A stretch of DNA of 64,000 bases, from assembly GCA_026745465.1 (NCBI GenBank), contig JACYXH010000216.1, positions 28,501 to 92,500 on the forward strand, in the 5' to 3' direction. The stretch comes from Lota lota (taxonomy: Eukaryota; Chordata; Actinopteri; Gadiformes; Lotidae). This document shows, in pieces, positions 14,587 to 26,063 of the stretch. Within the stretch, counting starts at the first letter, position 1. Every line of letters starts with the position of its first letter. Both the position numbers and the translations under genes were made by a program. The notes beneath the pieces were generated by a model. That model did no database searches. It was given only the letters and a program-made list of their open reading frames with translations, and was not told the origin of the DNA.

Positions 14587-14665
14587 TGTCTGTCTATCTG
14601 TCTGTGTGTCTCTATCTCTCTCTATCTGTCTGTCTGTTTGTCTTTCTATCTATATATCCATCCAT
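14587..14665. repeat. (TCTG/TCTA)n tetranucleotide region
   Basis: Imperfect TCTG, TCTA and TCTC units, decaying at both edges. Confidence 0.85.
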
Positions 14666-14716
14666 CTAACTGTAACAATTTGAGTAGTAATAATCCATCT
14701 ATCTATATGCATGCTA

Positions 14717-14826
14717 CTTACATACTTACATACATACATACATACATACATGCATACATACATGCATACATACATAAACATACATACGTGCATACATATA
14801 AACATACGTACATATATATATATATT
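14717..14826. repeat. (CATA)n tetranucleotide repeat ending in (TA)n
   Basis: Many CATA/TACA units with CATG and CGTA variants, passing into TATATA at the 3' end. Tyr/Thr/Ile/His-rich frames on both strands are its translations. Confidence 0.95.
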
Positions 14827-14933
14827 TAACATCACAGGTGAACCAGCAGGTGAGATAGTGAAACTAAATGTAAACAAGGGTGACGTCTACAGGACAAAAT
14901 AGAAAAATACAGATCAAACATGAGCTGCAGTCT

Positions 14934-14934
<1 letters not shown>

Positions 14935-15016
<82 letters not shown>
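14935..15016. repeat. Long (CA)n microsatellite (about 40 units)
   Basis: An 82-bp uninterrupted CA tract, one of the longest in the window. Confidence 0.97.
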
Positions 15017-15020
<4 letters not shown>

Positions 15021-17169
15021 GCTAGTCTGGGCTTATAGGCTTTAGGCGGGCATGATTGTTGTTTTATGATGGCAAGTTGTGGAATAGCGTGCATCACTGT
15101 GCCCCCATCTGTGTGTCTGTCTCCACTTCCAGGCCTACAGTGCGGTTGTGAACACCATGTCAGCACCTGTCTGCACTGGGAGCTGCCAGTCATGTTCCCT
15201 TGGCTCTGTCCTTTTCATGCACTGCAGAACCTTGAAGCGGGTGACTCTAGAGACCGCTGGGTTATCGTCATGTGCTTTCCTCCAGCCGCGGTCCATCCAC
15301 TTGAAAAGATTTACAATCAGGGATATTTTTTCAAAGCACAGCTCTTGATTTATTCCACAGTATATTTCATACTGTAAAATAAAACCTTATTTTTCAATAA
15401 TGGCACACTTTTTTCATGGGCTTACTATTATTTTTTTCTTTAAATAGGCCTATAATGTGTCTTTGTAATTCAATTGAAACTCATATATATATATATACCA
15501 TATTGTATAGAGCGAAAGGCAATTTCTTACATCTTTGTCTTCGCATATATTTTTTCATCTTCATTTAGTAGGTTCACATTATATTGAAAGGACTTTTCCA
15601 AACAGCAGACACAACTTGCTTCACAATTAGAATTAATTAAAACATTTTATTACATTTGTATGACTAATTGCATTCTTCCTTCTCCTCCTCTTCCTCATCT
15701 TCTCTCTTCTTTTACTTCTTTCTCCTTCTCTGTTCTTCATATAAATCCAAATACATATTATATTATTAATATATATAAATGATGCAACATCCATTGTCCC
15801 TATTTATATGAAAAAAATCCAAGGAATACTAACAATCCATGACTTTCGTCTGCATCTCCATTGTCCACTGTCCATTGCATGAAAGACATTGGGCTCTCAG
15901 GTTTCCTCTGTCACCTTCTGCTGCCTGATGTCCTCTAGCGACAGCTGCCCTTTACTATTCTTTGGCGTCCTCCTCGTCGCGGCCTCCCTCTACGTGATCC
16001 ACTGCGTGATGCTCCCAATGAGCAGCTGACAGGGCGCGCCGTCTGCTCCATCAGGGGCTAGCGGAGCGACGGCAGGGAAACCTTTACCTTTAGGTTCCCG
16101 TGAAGAAGAGGATCGACGGCACTGTGCACGCTGTCAGCTGTCGTCTGCGATGCCGTGTGCACCGTGTGGTTTTGATTTGGTGGTGTTTGTGTTGTGGGGG
16201 GGTGGGGGGGGGGGTGGGGGGTGGTAGCGACGTTCCCTTGAAGTACGATGTGTGTCTCATCGCGTGGTTAGGCTTTTGATAAATGGTTGTTTTTCCCCAG
16301 GATAGTGTGTTCGTTCTACAGAGAGAACACGCCTCAAATCAAGCGTTGCAAGTGCATTAAAGTTAATTCGAGTAACAGAGGACGCGGGGGCAACTTAGTT
16401 GAGATGTAGTTAAGCAGAGCAAAATCATATTAATCTAGTCGCCGGCTCTGAGGAGGGTTCAAACGAGATTATGGAACGGCACTGGGAATGTAAAATGTGT
16501 GTGCTTGGTAAACACAATAAATGTAACACAGTGCTAAACCCATCGAGCGTCAGAATATTACACATGGTTTAGTACACAACTGTCGCTCCTTCATACTCAT
16601 TCTGTCTGTTTCTCACATCACTCTCTGCCTTCATTTCTGTCTGTGACCAAATCTCATGGGTGATTCCGAACTTGGTTCTTCTCATTTGTAGCCTCCGCTA
16701 ACGTATACTTCAACTGTTGTCTTCACTGTGTAGCTAGCAATTTGTATTCTTATGTTTTAATGCATTCCCCGGTCATCCTTCCTCATTTGCGAGAAATGTC
16801 TTCTGCCGCTTGTGTGCGTCAGCCTCAATGTTGCACAGAGTGTCGTGTGTACTGGCTGTGGGGATCCGTCCTTCATCAGCCAACCTCTTCAATACCATTC
16901 CCAGAACTTCATCCCTTTCGACCACTAGGATCAACACAAATCAATGCCATGTCTTTGAGGTCAGATAAGGTGTCTGAGATGCCAGTGTTTAACAAGTCCT
17001 GACTTATCACAAGATAAAGGTCAATGCATCGTGTGTGTGTGTGTGTTATCTATTATATGTGTGATTCCTTAGTTCAGTTTTACCTCAGCCAAACACAAAT
17101 CAAGATGATGGATTCCAAGCTCAGCTCAGAAGACACATTGCTTCATTGCCTCAAAGAAAAGAGAGCAAA

Positions 17170-17171
<2 letters not shown>
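15017..17171. other. Intergenic DNA; CpG-containing patch at 15.95-16.15 kb
   Basis: Mostly unique AT-rich DNA. A patch at 15950-16160 is distinctly richer in G/C and CpG (it includes GGCGCGCC) and contains no repeat, so it could be a regulatory element. No gene is recognised. Confidence 0.45.
16194..16224. repeat. G-rich tract
   Basis: G runs of about 7 to 11 separated by single T residues. It is a G-quadruplex candidate on the + strand. Confidence 0.93.

Positions 17172-17210
<39 letters not shown>
17172..17210. repeat. (TA)n microsatellite
   Basis: About 19 AT units, joined directly to the hairpin that follows. Confidence 0.95.
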
Positions 17211-17215
<5 letters not shown>

Positions 17216-17238
17216 ATTGGACATATCCAATATCCAAT
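17209..17238. repeat. Perfect 13-bp inverted repeat, 4-nt loop
   Basis: The left arm ATTGGATATTGGA (17209-17221) and right arm TCCAATATCCAAT (17226-17238) are exact reverse complements around CATA. It abuts the (TA)n tract, so the region could extrude as a cruciform. Confidence 0.9.
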
Positions 17239-18428
17239 GTCATTCTACCTAGGCTAGTAGTTACATTTGCTATCTATTTAGTATCCAAATTTGAATATTG
17301 AAGACAGACATAAGCCAATCAGGATGCATATATGCTAACCTCGGGTCAGCCTTCTTTCTAAAGTGCAATTGAATTGCATTCTGTGAAGTGTCACGTTTGT
17401 ATGTTACACCACATATATGCTATGTGACGCAAATGTGTACACAAATACAACATATTCCACGATGAACAATTGCTGCATTTTCAAAACAAACATATTTGTA
17501 AGTGCTGACGCAAACCATTTCTGCTGGTGTTTTTTTCTCCCTTTCCATTCAACTCAGCGCATTGCTTCATGGAATTGAATTTATTTTTTACAAGGACAGA
17601 CTTGTCAGATGTTAACGTTTGTGATTATGGAGCTATAACAAATACTGAATACTTTCTTTTTGCTCAAGGACTGTATACAAAAAGCATTTTAGTTGTGGGT
17701 CTGAAACACGGAAAACAGACTCAGGCACAGAATACACTCAACTTTGGTGTCCATGGAACTTTTTAATATCCATGGCAGAGAACATTATTGGCTGATAGCA
17801 CTGTGTGGTGTCTTCTGGTGTTCAATTAGTGAACTCGCCTGCTTTCATCCATCAGCAGAATATTAACATTTCCTTTTCAACCTTTTTATACAGTCTATGT
17901 CTATGTAAGACAATGAACTCCACCATCATAGAAAACATTTTAGTGTAGCGTGAGATCACAGCTTCAGCTTTCAATGTTGGAGCATCAGTATGGACAGGCT
18001 ATCGTGGATGCTGACAAAAAGACAAACAGAGTCACCCATCTCTCGTTATCGACCCGGGCCTGGATGTCCTTCTCTGTGTCCAGGGTCGAAAAGGGACAAG
18101 GAGTCTTGTGGGAAATAACAGCCAGGAGTCAGGACTATGGGCTGGATGGACGTGTTGATCAGGGCCGACAGGGCAGAGTGAGATCTATCGCGCTGCAAAA
18201 CAAATCCAGTGAAGTGTAGTTTTGGTTACAAGCGGCTGTTCATAACAAGCCAGGCACAATATCCACTGTCCCCTTTGGTTTCAGAACAGCTCTCCCTCAA
18301 GGATGGATGCGTCTATTCCTGATGCGTCTCTTGTGGCACTCCTCCTGGCTGTGGCATGAAAGAAGGATGTATACTAAACATTATGTAGAGATGCTCCCAG
18401 ACCACATTCCTGCCATGCGACAGGCAGT
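17239..18428. other. Intergenic DNA, nothing recognised
   Basis: Unique sequence. The open frames of 79 and 89 codons near 17.5 and 18.0 kb have no recognisable domain. Confidence 0.55.
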
Positions 18429-18730
18429 GAGAGAGACAGGTGGTAGGTGAGACTGGTGTTAAGAGAGACAGGTGGTAGGTGAGACAGGTGGTAAGGGAGA
18501 CCGGTGTTATGAGAGACAGGCGGTAGGTGAGACAGGTGGTAAGGGAGACCGGTGTTAAGAGAGACAGGCGGTAAGGGAGACAGGTGGTAGGTGAGACAGG
18601 TGTTAGGGGGGATACAGGCGGTAGGTGAGACAGGTGTTAGGGGGGAGACAGGCGGTAGGGGAGACAGGTGTTAGGGGGGAGACAGGTGTTAGGGGCGAGA
18701 CAGGCGGTAGGTGAGACAGGTGCTAGGGGA
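18429..18730. repeat. Minisatellite, about 16-bp unit
   Basis: Tandem degenerate copies of a unit close to GAGACAGGYGGTAGGT, with variants GTTA, AAGG and GGGGG. About 19 units span roughly 300 bp. Unit boundaries drift, as expected of an old, partly homogenised array. Confidence 0.9.
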
Positions 18731-20940
18731 TACAATCTGAAGGCAAGACAGGCAGTCAGAAGTTCATCAGCTCTGTTTTTGCCTGGAAACATCAGTCCAT
18801 CAGAATTGACCGCCTGGGTTTACTCTACAACTTCCTCCTAAAGTACATCTAGAGATGTGACAAGTGCAATCAATTGTGAGTCCATCGGTGGCAGCATGCT
18901 GGACAGGGCCAGATGCTATCTGTGTAGATCAGCAAAGAAACCATTCACCATTACGGTAAGTGGTTGGAAAATGCGGAAAATGTACGATTCTGACTTTCCT
19001 ACAAGTATGTCATTGGCCTCTGCATCATGCGAGATCTACATGAGTTGAATGGATTTGGATCAGTTGTGCGAACCAATACATTTTTTGGTGGTTGGGTTTT
19101 AGACACAGCAAATATGGATTCATGAATAAAACCACATACATTAAAGCAAACATAACCCATGTTTAACATTGCTCTTAAATTACTGTTTGCCTAGACATAT
19201 TATGGGAACTATTTCAATAATTGACTTATTATTCTTAATGTCATTTGAAGCGTTATTATAACGAAAAAGCTGCAGAGAGTGAACCACAAATGTTTTTTTA
19301 TATTCAATTTAATCCTATAATCTGACAAATATTATACATTTTTAATATTAATATTGGTGCATTGGGCTGGCATTGCATGAGTCTTTGTGTCTGTTAAAGG
19401 GTTTACTTTTTGTATTTTAATACAATACCTTCCACAAAATCACCTCATTGTTATCTAAACCAAAAGGTTGAGTAATTTAAGTTTGATATTTAATAAATAA
19501 ATAGTAATATAGTGTAAGCTTGCCATTTAGAATGCATACATATATATATCTTATTATTATACAATGCTAATACCCCATAATAATTATTGTCAACATTAAA
19601 TTAAAATTCTAATAATTAGAATGCGGCCATCTGGGAATTTTCCTCAAACTAATTCTGCTATGGATGAGGTTACTCTTCCAAATCATACAAAAAATATGGA
19701 CCAGGTTTCGCTGGAGGTAAGAGCTTCAGCAATGGATAATTCATGCTTGAAATGGATGATCAATGAATTGAAATGGAAGCCATCTGTTTCCGTCAAGCGG
19801 ACATTAAACATACTGAGGACAGCGTAAATCATTAAAGAAATGGTTAAACTCCTGACTGTAGGATGACCTTGGAGGTAAGATAAGCAAGGTTGGAAGCAGG
19901 GAGGTCAGCCTGAGTCTAACCACAAACGCACGCATGATGTACTGCCATGGGCCAAGTATCCACACACACAGCTTGTGGTTTAAAAAGAAAATAAAGCCTG
20001 ATGTTGCTAGCTGTGAGGGGATGTGTGATGTGTGCACATGCGTAACCCTGAACAAAAATTTTTTTTTTACCACAAAGAAACTCTGCACTGCCAACCCCAC
20101 GACTTGTTCACCGTGAAACTCAACCATTCACTAAATCAAATATGTATCTGACCACATAAGCGTATGTTTTTCTGTGCAGAAGTGAACAGCTACATCGCAT
20201 TCATGTTGTTGTTGTCCACAACAGTGATATAATGTGAAAGTTTATTTTCCCTGGACAAATACAGCATCTTCCCACATTTCAATGGAATGTTCTACATCGC
20301 TGAATTAGTATTAAAACAAATTAAATACTACGCTTGAGTTGTAATCATGAATTATATATTTGCAGTCGTCCGTACGATCAACTGAAATGAAGTGCAGCGT
20401 GGGAACAATTAAACAAACGCCACACACCACACAGGAAGCTCCTCCCGTTTTCATTTAATTTGCTAGTTTATGACATGCAGATACTTCATTTAAAAGGCCC
20501 CAGGGGAACTCGATGCCTTTGCCATCTACTAAAATAGTCGGGACCTATCGGCAGTTAAACATAACACTGTCCAGTGGGGATACCTTTATTATGAAGCAGT
20601 CCATTTTATTGCTGGCAGCTTTTGATGCTGGATTACCACACTATTTTCTTCCCACAAAATCTTCTTAAAAATAGTTTTCGCTCATATTTTATACAACTTT
20701 GATATGTGGTCACTCTGACTAGAAGTATACACTGTCTTGAAAGGTGATGATTGTACATGATTCTGCGTAAATAAGGTTACATATATATGGAGCAATATCT
20801 AAGTATTGCTATATATACCCCACAGCAAATTATTACTAATCACCCAACAGTCATTTTATATCAAATAAATCAATTCCCACTGAATTTCAATGTAAAAGTA
20901 AGATGCATTCGTACACATGCACGTTTAATCCTAGCAACAT
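18731..20940. other. Intergenic DNA, nothing recognised
   Basis: AT-rich unique sequence with no long open frame and no clear transposon end. Confidence 0.55.
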
Positions 20941-20944
20941 TTGT

Positions 20945-21030
20945 AATAGTAGTGCTTGACTCCCAGCCAAATGGTTGTGGATTCAAACCCCAAAGGTGTA
21001 CCTACCTGCTAACCCACTCACTCACTTTCG
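20945..21030 (+). mobile_element. Possible tRNA-derived SINE fragment
   Basis: The stretch AGTGCTTGACTCCCAGCC followed by GTGGATTCAAACCCC resembles a tRNA-like SINE head. GGATTCAAACC at 20979-20989 fits the polymerase III B box GGTTCRANTCC. No tRNA acceptor stem can be drawn, so it is not a functional tRNA. The tail cannot be delimited. Confidence 0.4.
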
Positions 21031-22600
21031 ATTAATACTAAATAGGCAACAACAATAACAGTATTCACCACAATAGTAATTGTTTATATGCAGTTACCAG
21101 TTGCATTAAATAGTGAATGCAGTTGTGCTTCCATTTTTGTCTAGTAACAGCCTGTAACACAATGCTGCCAATAGGTGGTAGATCTTATTGGGTTCTTGAA
21201 AAGGGGACATTTCATGGCAAATGTAATATATTATAGTATGCATTGACTATGCACAAGTACCATGAATATTTTATGGCCTTGAATTGCATTTTTCATTTCA
21301 GACATCCATTAAACACCATGGTTTACCCAAGTCACATTTACCCTTATTGTTGAATTGACAATGAGTTAATATTCTCAAGTGCAGCATAAAGGAGGATTAA
21401 CTGCACGTTCTTCTAAATAACAGCTTGAAATAGCTGAACACAATTAATCCCATCCTCCAATCCACTCAGAACAATACCCAGATATACTAAACAAACAAAT
21501 GACTCCCCAAACATACTCTCACAAATATCAGATGAAAGCTTTGGCGGGTTGAAATGGGACGAGTTTCTATATTAAGAACGAGCCAAAACATGTTTTACTA
21601 AGTCTCTTCGACTCTGTTTCCAGGGCAGAGGGTGGCTGCCAGACAGACCAAACAGGCCTGGCACTGTGCGGTTTCTTGGGCCTCTCTTTGTGCATATGAA
21701 GTCTCTTCTAGCTGAGTCACCTCTGGAGGAATAGTGGTAGTTCCAACATCCAACGTTATTAGCTAATAGGTTATTGCTTCTTTTATTTATTTATTGTATT
21801 TAGCTATTGCTAAATTATATGCATTAATATTGCACAAGGATGACATCACAACCAACATATTTGATCTTTGTCGTAATGTGTAATATGGGATGTTGCAGGT
21901 CCTCTGAGTGAATTGCCCTGTGTTTTTTGTCTATACCTCCATATTGGATCTGTCCTTATTGGTGTGCAAATCAAGCTGGTAACACACATTTGGCTATACA
22001 TCATCATCGGTGCAACAGAGGTGTTTTGATGATCATAGTTCCCCATTTCCTCATGCAATTGATGAACACCTGGTGTTGCCGGTGTTTTGGTCGTTCCGTC
22101 GTACAACTTTCCATCTTACACATCCAGGGTTGATTTTTCAGATGGAGTGCAGATACACAGCCATGAGGGTCGCCTCCGATGCAACACTCTCTTGAAGAGG
22201 AATAACATGTATAGTGTACTAGGTTGACAGTTATTAAATCCATACGCTCCGTGCTACAGCAATCCACACAAACCAGCAGGGGGAACTGAAATGATGGCGA
22301 GAAGTCAAAATTGTGGCCGTCTTTGAAAGTGTAAAATCCTGCTGTGAGTTATGACAAATCAGTAGATATGTTCTAGTGAAATTATAGCACACCATTATTG
22401 CCTGCAGATTACAACATGAAATGGATTTATTTGCAAATGTTGTTTATGCACCAACTGAGAAAGATTACAAGAAACGTATACAAACTTATTGACCACAATG
22501 GAATTTTGGAGGGATGCAAATTCAAAATGAAACTTTTATTATTAATGTTTTCTATGGAATTGCTTGCTCTAAACTTTGTATAACTTTGTACAACCTACAG
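21031..22600. other. Intergenic DNA, nothing recognised
   Basis: Unique sequence with scattered short frames (up to 87 codons) and no domain. Confidence 0.55.
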
Positions 22601-22664
22601 TTGTATCCATATATATATCTATATATATATATATCTATATATATATATATATATATGGATACAA
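22601..22664. repeat. (TA)n tract inside an inverted repeat (hairpin 1)
   Basis: TTGTATCCATATATAT (22601-22616) is the exact reverse complement of ATATATATGGATACAA (22649-22664). Both arms flank the interrupted AT core, so the whole unit can fold back. Confidence 0.9.
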
Positions 22665-22679
22665 TTTCCTCCAGGATCA

Positions 22680-22698
22680 AAAAAAGTAATCTGTATCT

Positions 22699-22752
<54 letters not shown>

Positions 22753-22771
22753 AGATACAGATTACTTTTTT
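22680..22771. repeat. (TA)n tract inside a long inverted repeat (hairpin 2)
   Basis: The arms contain AAGTAATCTGTATCTGTACT on the left and its exact complement AGTACAGATACAGATTACTT on the right. About 40 bp of pure AT lie between them. A T-rich run and a further AAGTAATC follow, so the palindrome may have expanded stepwise. Confidence 0.93.
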
Positions 22772-22893
22772 AAAATTACTTTTTTTTTTTTTTTTAAGTA
22801 ATCTTTTAAGTTTTAATAAAGATAGTTTAAGTATAGATAGATATAAGTACTGTATTCCTAATGAGGAGAGATTTATATATATACTAACATTAT

Positions 22894-23135
22894 ATGAACA
22901 CTTTAAAATAAGGGGACAATAATTAACCATTAACATTAGTTAATGCAGTAGAAATCATTAACTAACAATTAACTAACAGTTCACTAACGCTCTAATACTC
23001 ATTTACTAATGGTGTTCATGTTAACTAAGATATTATTTATTGTTGAAAAGAGTAAGACTATGAAAATGCTTATCACTACATTAACTAATGTTAATGAATG
23101 GTTCATTATTGTGCGCTCATTGTAAAGTATCACCC
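22894..23135. mobile_element. Non-autonomous DNA transposon (MITE), TTAACTAATG-rich type
   Basis: The left end, AACACTTTAAAATAAGG-like, and the right end, CATTGTAAAGTATCACCC, are imperfect inverted repeats. The interior is full of TTAACTAA, AACATTAGTTAATG and ACTAATGTTAATG motifs. This matches, from memory, a short DNA transposon common in fish genomes whose ends read ACACTTTACAATAAGG. It has no coding capacity. The internal sequence is eroded, so it is an old copy. Confidence 0.7.
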
Positions 23136-23136
23136 A

Positions 23137-23137
<1 letters not shown>

Positions 23138-23183
<46 letters not shown>

Positions 23184-23236
23184 TAATTAATATATTATAT
23201 ATAATTATAATTAATTTTATATATATATATATAAAA
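23138..23236. repeat. (TA)n / AT-only tract with internal duplication
   Basis: Almost pure A/T, directly after the MITE end. TATAATTATAATTAAT-like blocks occur twice. The edges AATTTATATATA and TATATATAAAAT are nearly inverted copies. Confidence 0.9.
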
Positions 23237-24735
23237 TGACTCAGCCATCCAGGAGAATGAAGTTGGTTAATTTTCGCCCTCATTTCTTCTTAAAAAAAAT
23301 GGCCATAAAAGTGTCAAGTGGCAGCATGTCATTCAGGCGTTACACATTGTTATGTATCACCGTCAGATCATCCCGAGGGGTCAATAATGTAGCTGGAGGG
23401 CATCCACCCTGCAGATGTACGATGTGTGTGCTCGTTCTACTCCCAGCTAGTTTTGCTTCTTCGTTGGTTCCATTGCCGGCATCAATAAAGGCCTGAACCT
23501 TGGAGAGGTGCTTCACGTGTTCCAAACCAAACGGAAAGGTTTTTTTTTTCGTAGAAGAATACCACCCACCCAACTCTGTGCATAACTCACCTCCGCCAAG
23601 TTTTAGCTCCCTATTAAAGAGAAAATATGCATCTGAATGGATGATAGATTAGCAGAGTTCCAACAAACGATCAAATAATAGGCCATTTTTATAAAGACTT
23701 CGTTAGGCAAACGCAGCCTACATACATCAAGCCTTCCTTGCTCCAGACCTAATTACTGCACACTCAGTGGCTTGTTACTGGTGTTCCACTACTGTATATA
23801 TCTTTTAGCTTAATGATGTGATATAGCTACAATACATTGTGAGAATCCCGAAGTCAATAATGAATATAAACTGCTCGTGAGCTCTGAGCCATTAATACAA
23901 GGCCTGTTTCACACACAATCGGGAGAACACAAAATCCACTGGTTTATTATGGATGCATTTCTGTTACGGCTTCCGTTTGTTTTCACCTTGATGCGGTCTT
24001 TAAAACGTCATTATTTGATGGAAGCACGATTGCTGTCCTGAACCAAGAACAGTAACATTCTACAAGGCAGGAGGCTTTTATTTTACGTGGGTCCAGAGTG
24101 TACCTTTGGACTCCAACTTTAGACATCCAAGTATTACAAAAATACCTTATAAACAATAAACACTGAAAATAAATCAGCGGTAAGACATGAGAATGAGATC
24201 AAGCAGAAGAAGAATATCAAAGAGGAGAAGGACAAGAAGACAAAGAAGAAGAGAAAACAAGATTTTAAACCGTTCAGAAACAGCAAGCATTCAGAAGCCT
24301 TGTTGACAACCATTACAAGGATGCATTAATTAACTTAATGAATTGATTGATTAATTTACCATCTCCATGGGATCACTGCTGATGTGAAACAGAACCTAAT
24401 CCTGCTGTTTATATTTTTGTTTTTCTGCGATGCAGAACACTGACCGATAAGTACTTGCTTATTGACTATATAAAGTAAATAGTTGTTGTTGCTGCCGCTC
24501 CTTATAGCTCCTCTGCAGGCGTATCGAGTTGTTTCTGAAAAGTTGGCTGTGCGTTCTCGGTCTAACACGGCATTCTTGTTGGATCGAAGCATCTGGTGAA
24601 TGACTCAATGACGTTTAACTTTAAACATTGCTGCTGAACCCTTGTGCTTTACCATCTACACTCTCCCTGTCAGCCATTTGTTTGTTTGTAGGCTGACCAG
24701 GAAAATTGGTTCAATCTCATGTGTGCCCTTACGCC
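23237..24735. other. Intergenic DNA, nothing recognised
   Basis: Unique sequence. A purine-rich patch of AGAAGAAG and AAGAAGA units lies at about 24205-24255. No gene is supported. Confidence 0.55.
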
Positions 24736-25351
24736 GGCCGAGACGTGTAGAACGAACTGCGTGTCCAAAACGCTTTGCAATTTCGAAAAACACAAGTGCA
24801 TTAGCGGAAAACACAAACGCCACAACACAAACGCAAAATCCACAACAGAATGGAAGTGAGCGTCAACAGAGGTTGACAATGAAGCAGACCGACTATTATT
24901 TTCGGCCAACTATAGAATGTGAATAGCCCAAGCCTAATTAACTAATATATAACTTCGAAACATATCCTTCACTTGTGCCAGGCTTATCGGCATCATTCAA
25001 TAATTTGATATTCTTGCCACAGGAATAGCAGAAAGCTGTTTCAGAATGACGTTGGAATCCACAAAAAGCATTTTCATAGCCTTTCATTGTAATCTGTAAT
25101 AAAAGTTCTCAACTGGGCAAGAACTTTCCTGTGTAGGCAAAGCTAGGCTATCCATAGTCTATACTGTAGGAGTATATAATCATAGTCTGCATGCCATAAT
25201 AGTCTATCCGTTTTATTTTCAACATCCGTTGATGCACACTTCCGTTGTGTTGCAGCATTTGCAGTTGTGTTGTGGCATTTGCAGTTGTGATGTTGCATTT
25301 GTGTTTTCCATTAATGTTTTGGCCATGCAGTTTGTTCGACACCTCTTGGCC
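24736..25351. mobile_element. Pair of inverted, diverged repeat copies (fold-back-like element)
   Basis: The + strand segment 24736-24915 and the minus strand of 25180-25351 carry the same blocks in the same order: GGCC(G/A)AGA, GAAC(G/A)AACTGC, CCAAAAC, GAAAACACAAA, CCACAACACAA, GGAAGTG and GACTATTAT. They are clearly diverged homologues in head-to-head orientation about 265 bp apart. This fits either one fold-back transposon with long arms or two independent insertions. The arms have no long open frame. Confidence 0.7.
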
Positions 25352-26006
25352 ACTGTAGTGCCTGAGGTAAACACCAGTGCAATGTAACGTGTATTCACAA
25401 ATGTTACACATATTGTATTTAATGCTTGCACAGTGAGTTTACTGCTGATCGAATACAGTTATTGTATCAGCTTTTCAGTGAATCGAGACTAAAATGATAT
25501 TCTTCCAATGCTGGCCCTAAGTCTGGTGTTATACCAAATAGTAACGTTAGCTCGGATGCATGGTACGAAGCATCCTTAATGAAATAAGACATGCCAACAA
25601 CATGTGCCATAGGAGCTTTCAATAATTAACTGCATCATGCAGCCAAACACAAGAATGGGAACAGCTTCTGAATAAAGGAGACTATTTATAGTCCGGAATT
25701 TTCTATGCCTTGTTGTGTGTTGTGAGAAAGGACAGAGGGAGACTCAAACCAATTCGACTAATTAGTATAGTCGTTCCCATAGGGACAAAGAGAATATAGT
25801 ACTAACTATACCGCACACTAACTCTACCTCACAACATATTATTTCCATCCACTTATTAATATACCTTTCTCTGGACACCTGTAGATCTGAAACACTCAAT
25901 GACATGTAAACAAAACAAAATGAAGTGAGATATGTTCTAATACATATATGTATCAATTCCATGAACTGTATTGGTAAATAGGTCTATATGTGGTTATTAA
26001 ATATAC
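25352..26006. other. Intergenic DNA, nothing recognised
   Basis: Unique AT-rich sequence, no supported feature. Confidence 0.55.
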
Positions 26007-26063
26007 ATCCTTTTACATATGTAAAAGGATTTTACATATGTAAAATATATATATATATATATA
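26007..26063. repeat. Two adjacent perfect palindromes followed by (TA)n
   Basis: 26007-26030 is a perfect 24-bp palindrome centred on ACATATGT. It shares two bases with a second perfect 18-bp palindrome at 26029-26046, also centred on ACATATGT. A (TA)n tract follows. The shared core suggests tandem duplication of a palindromic unit. Confidence 0.9.
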
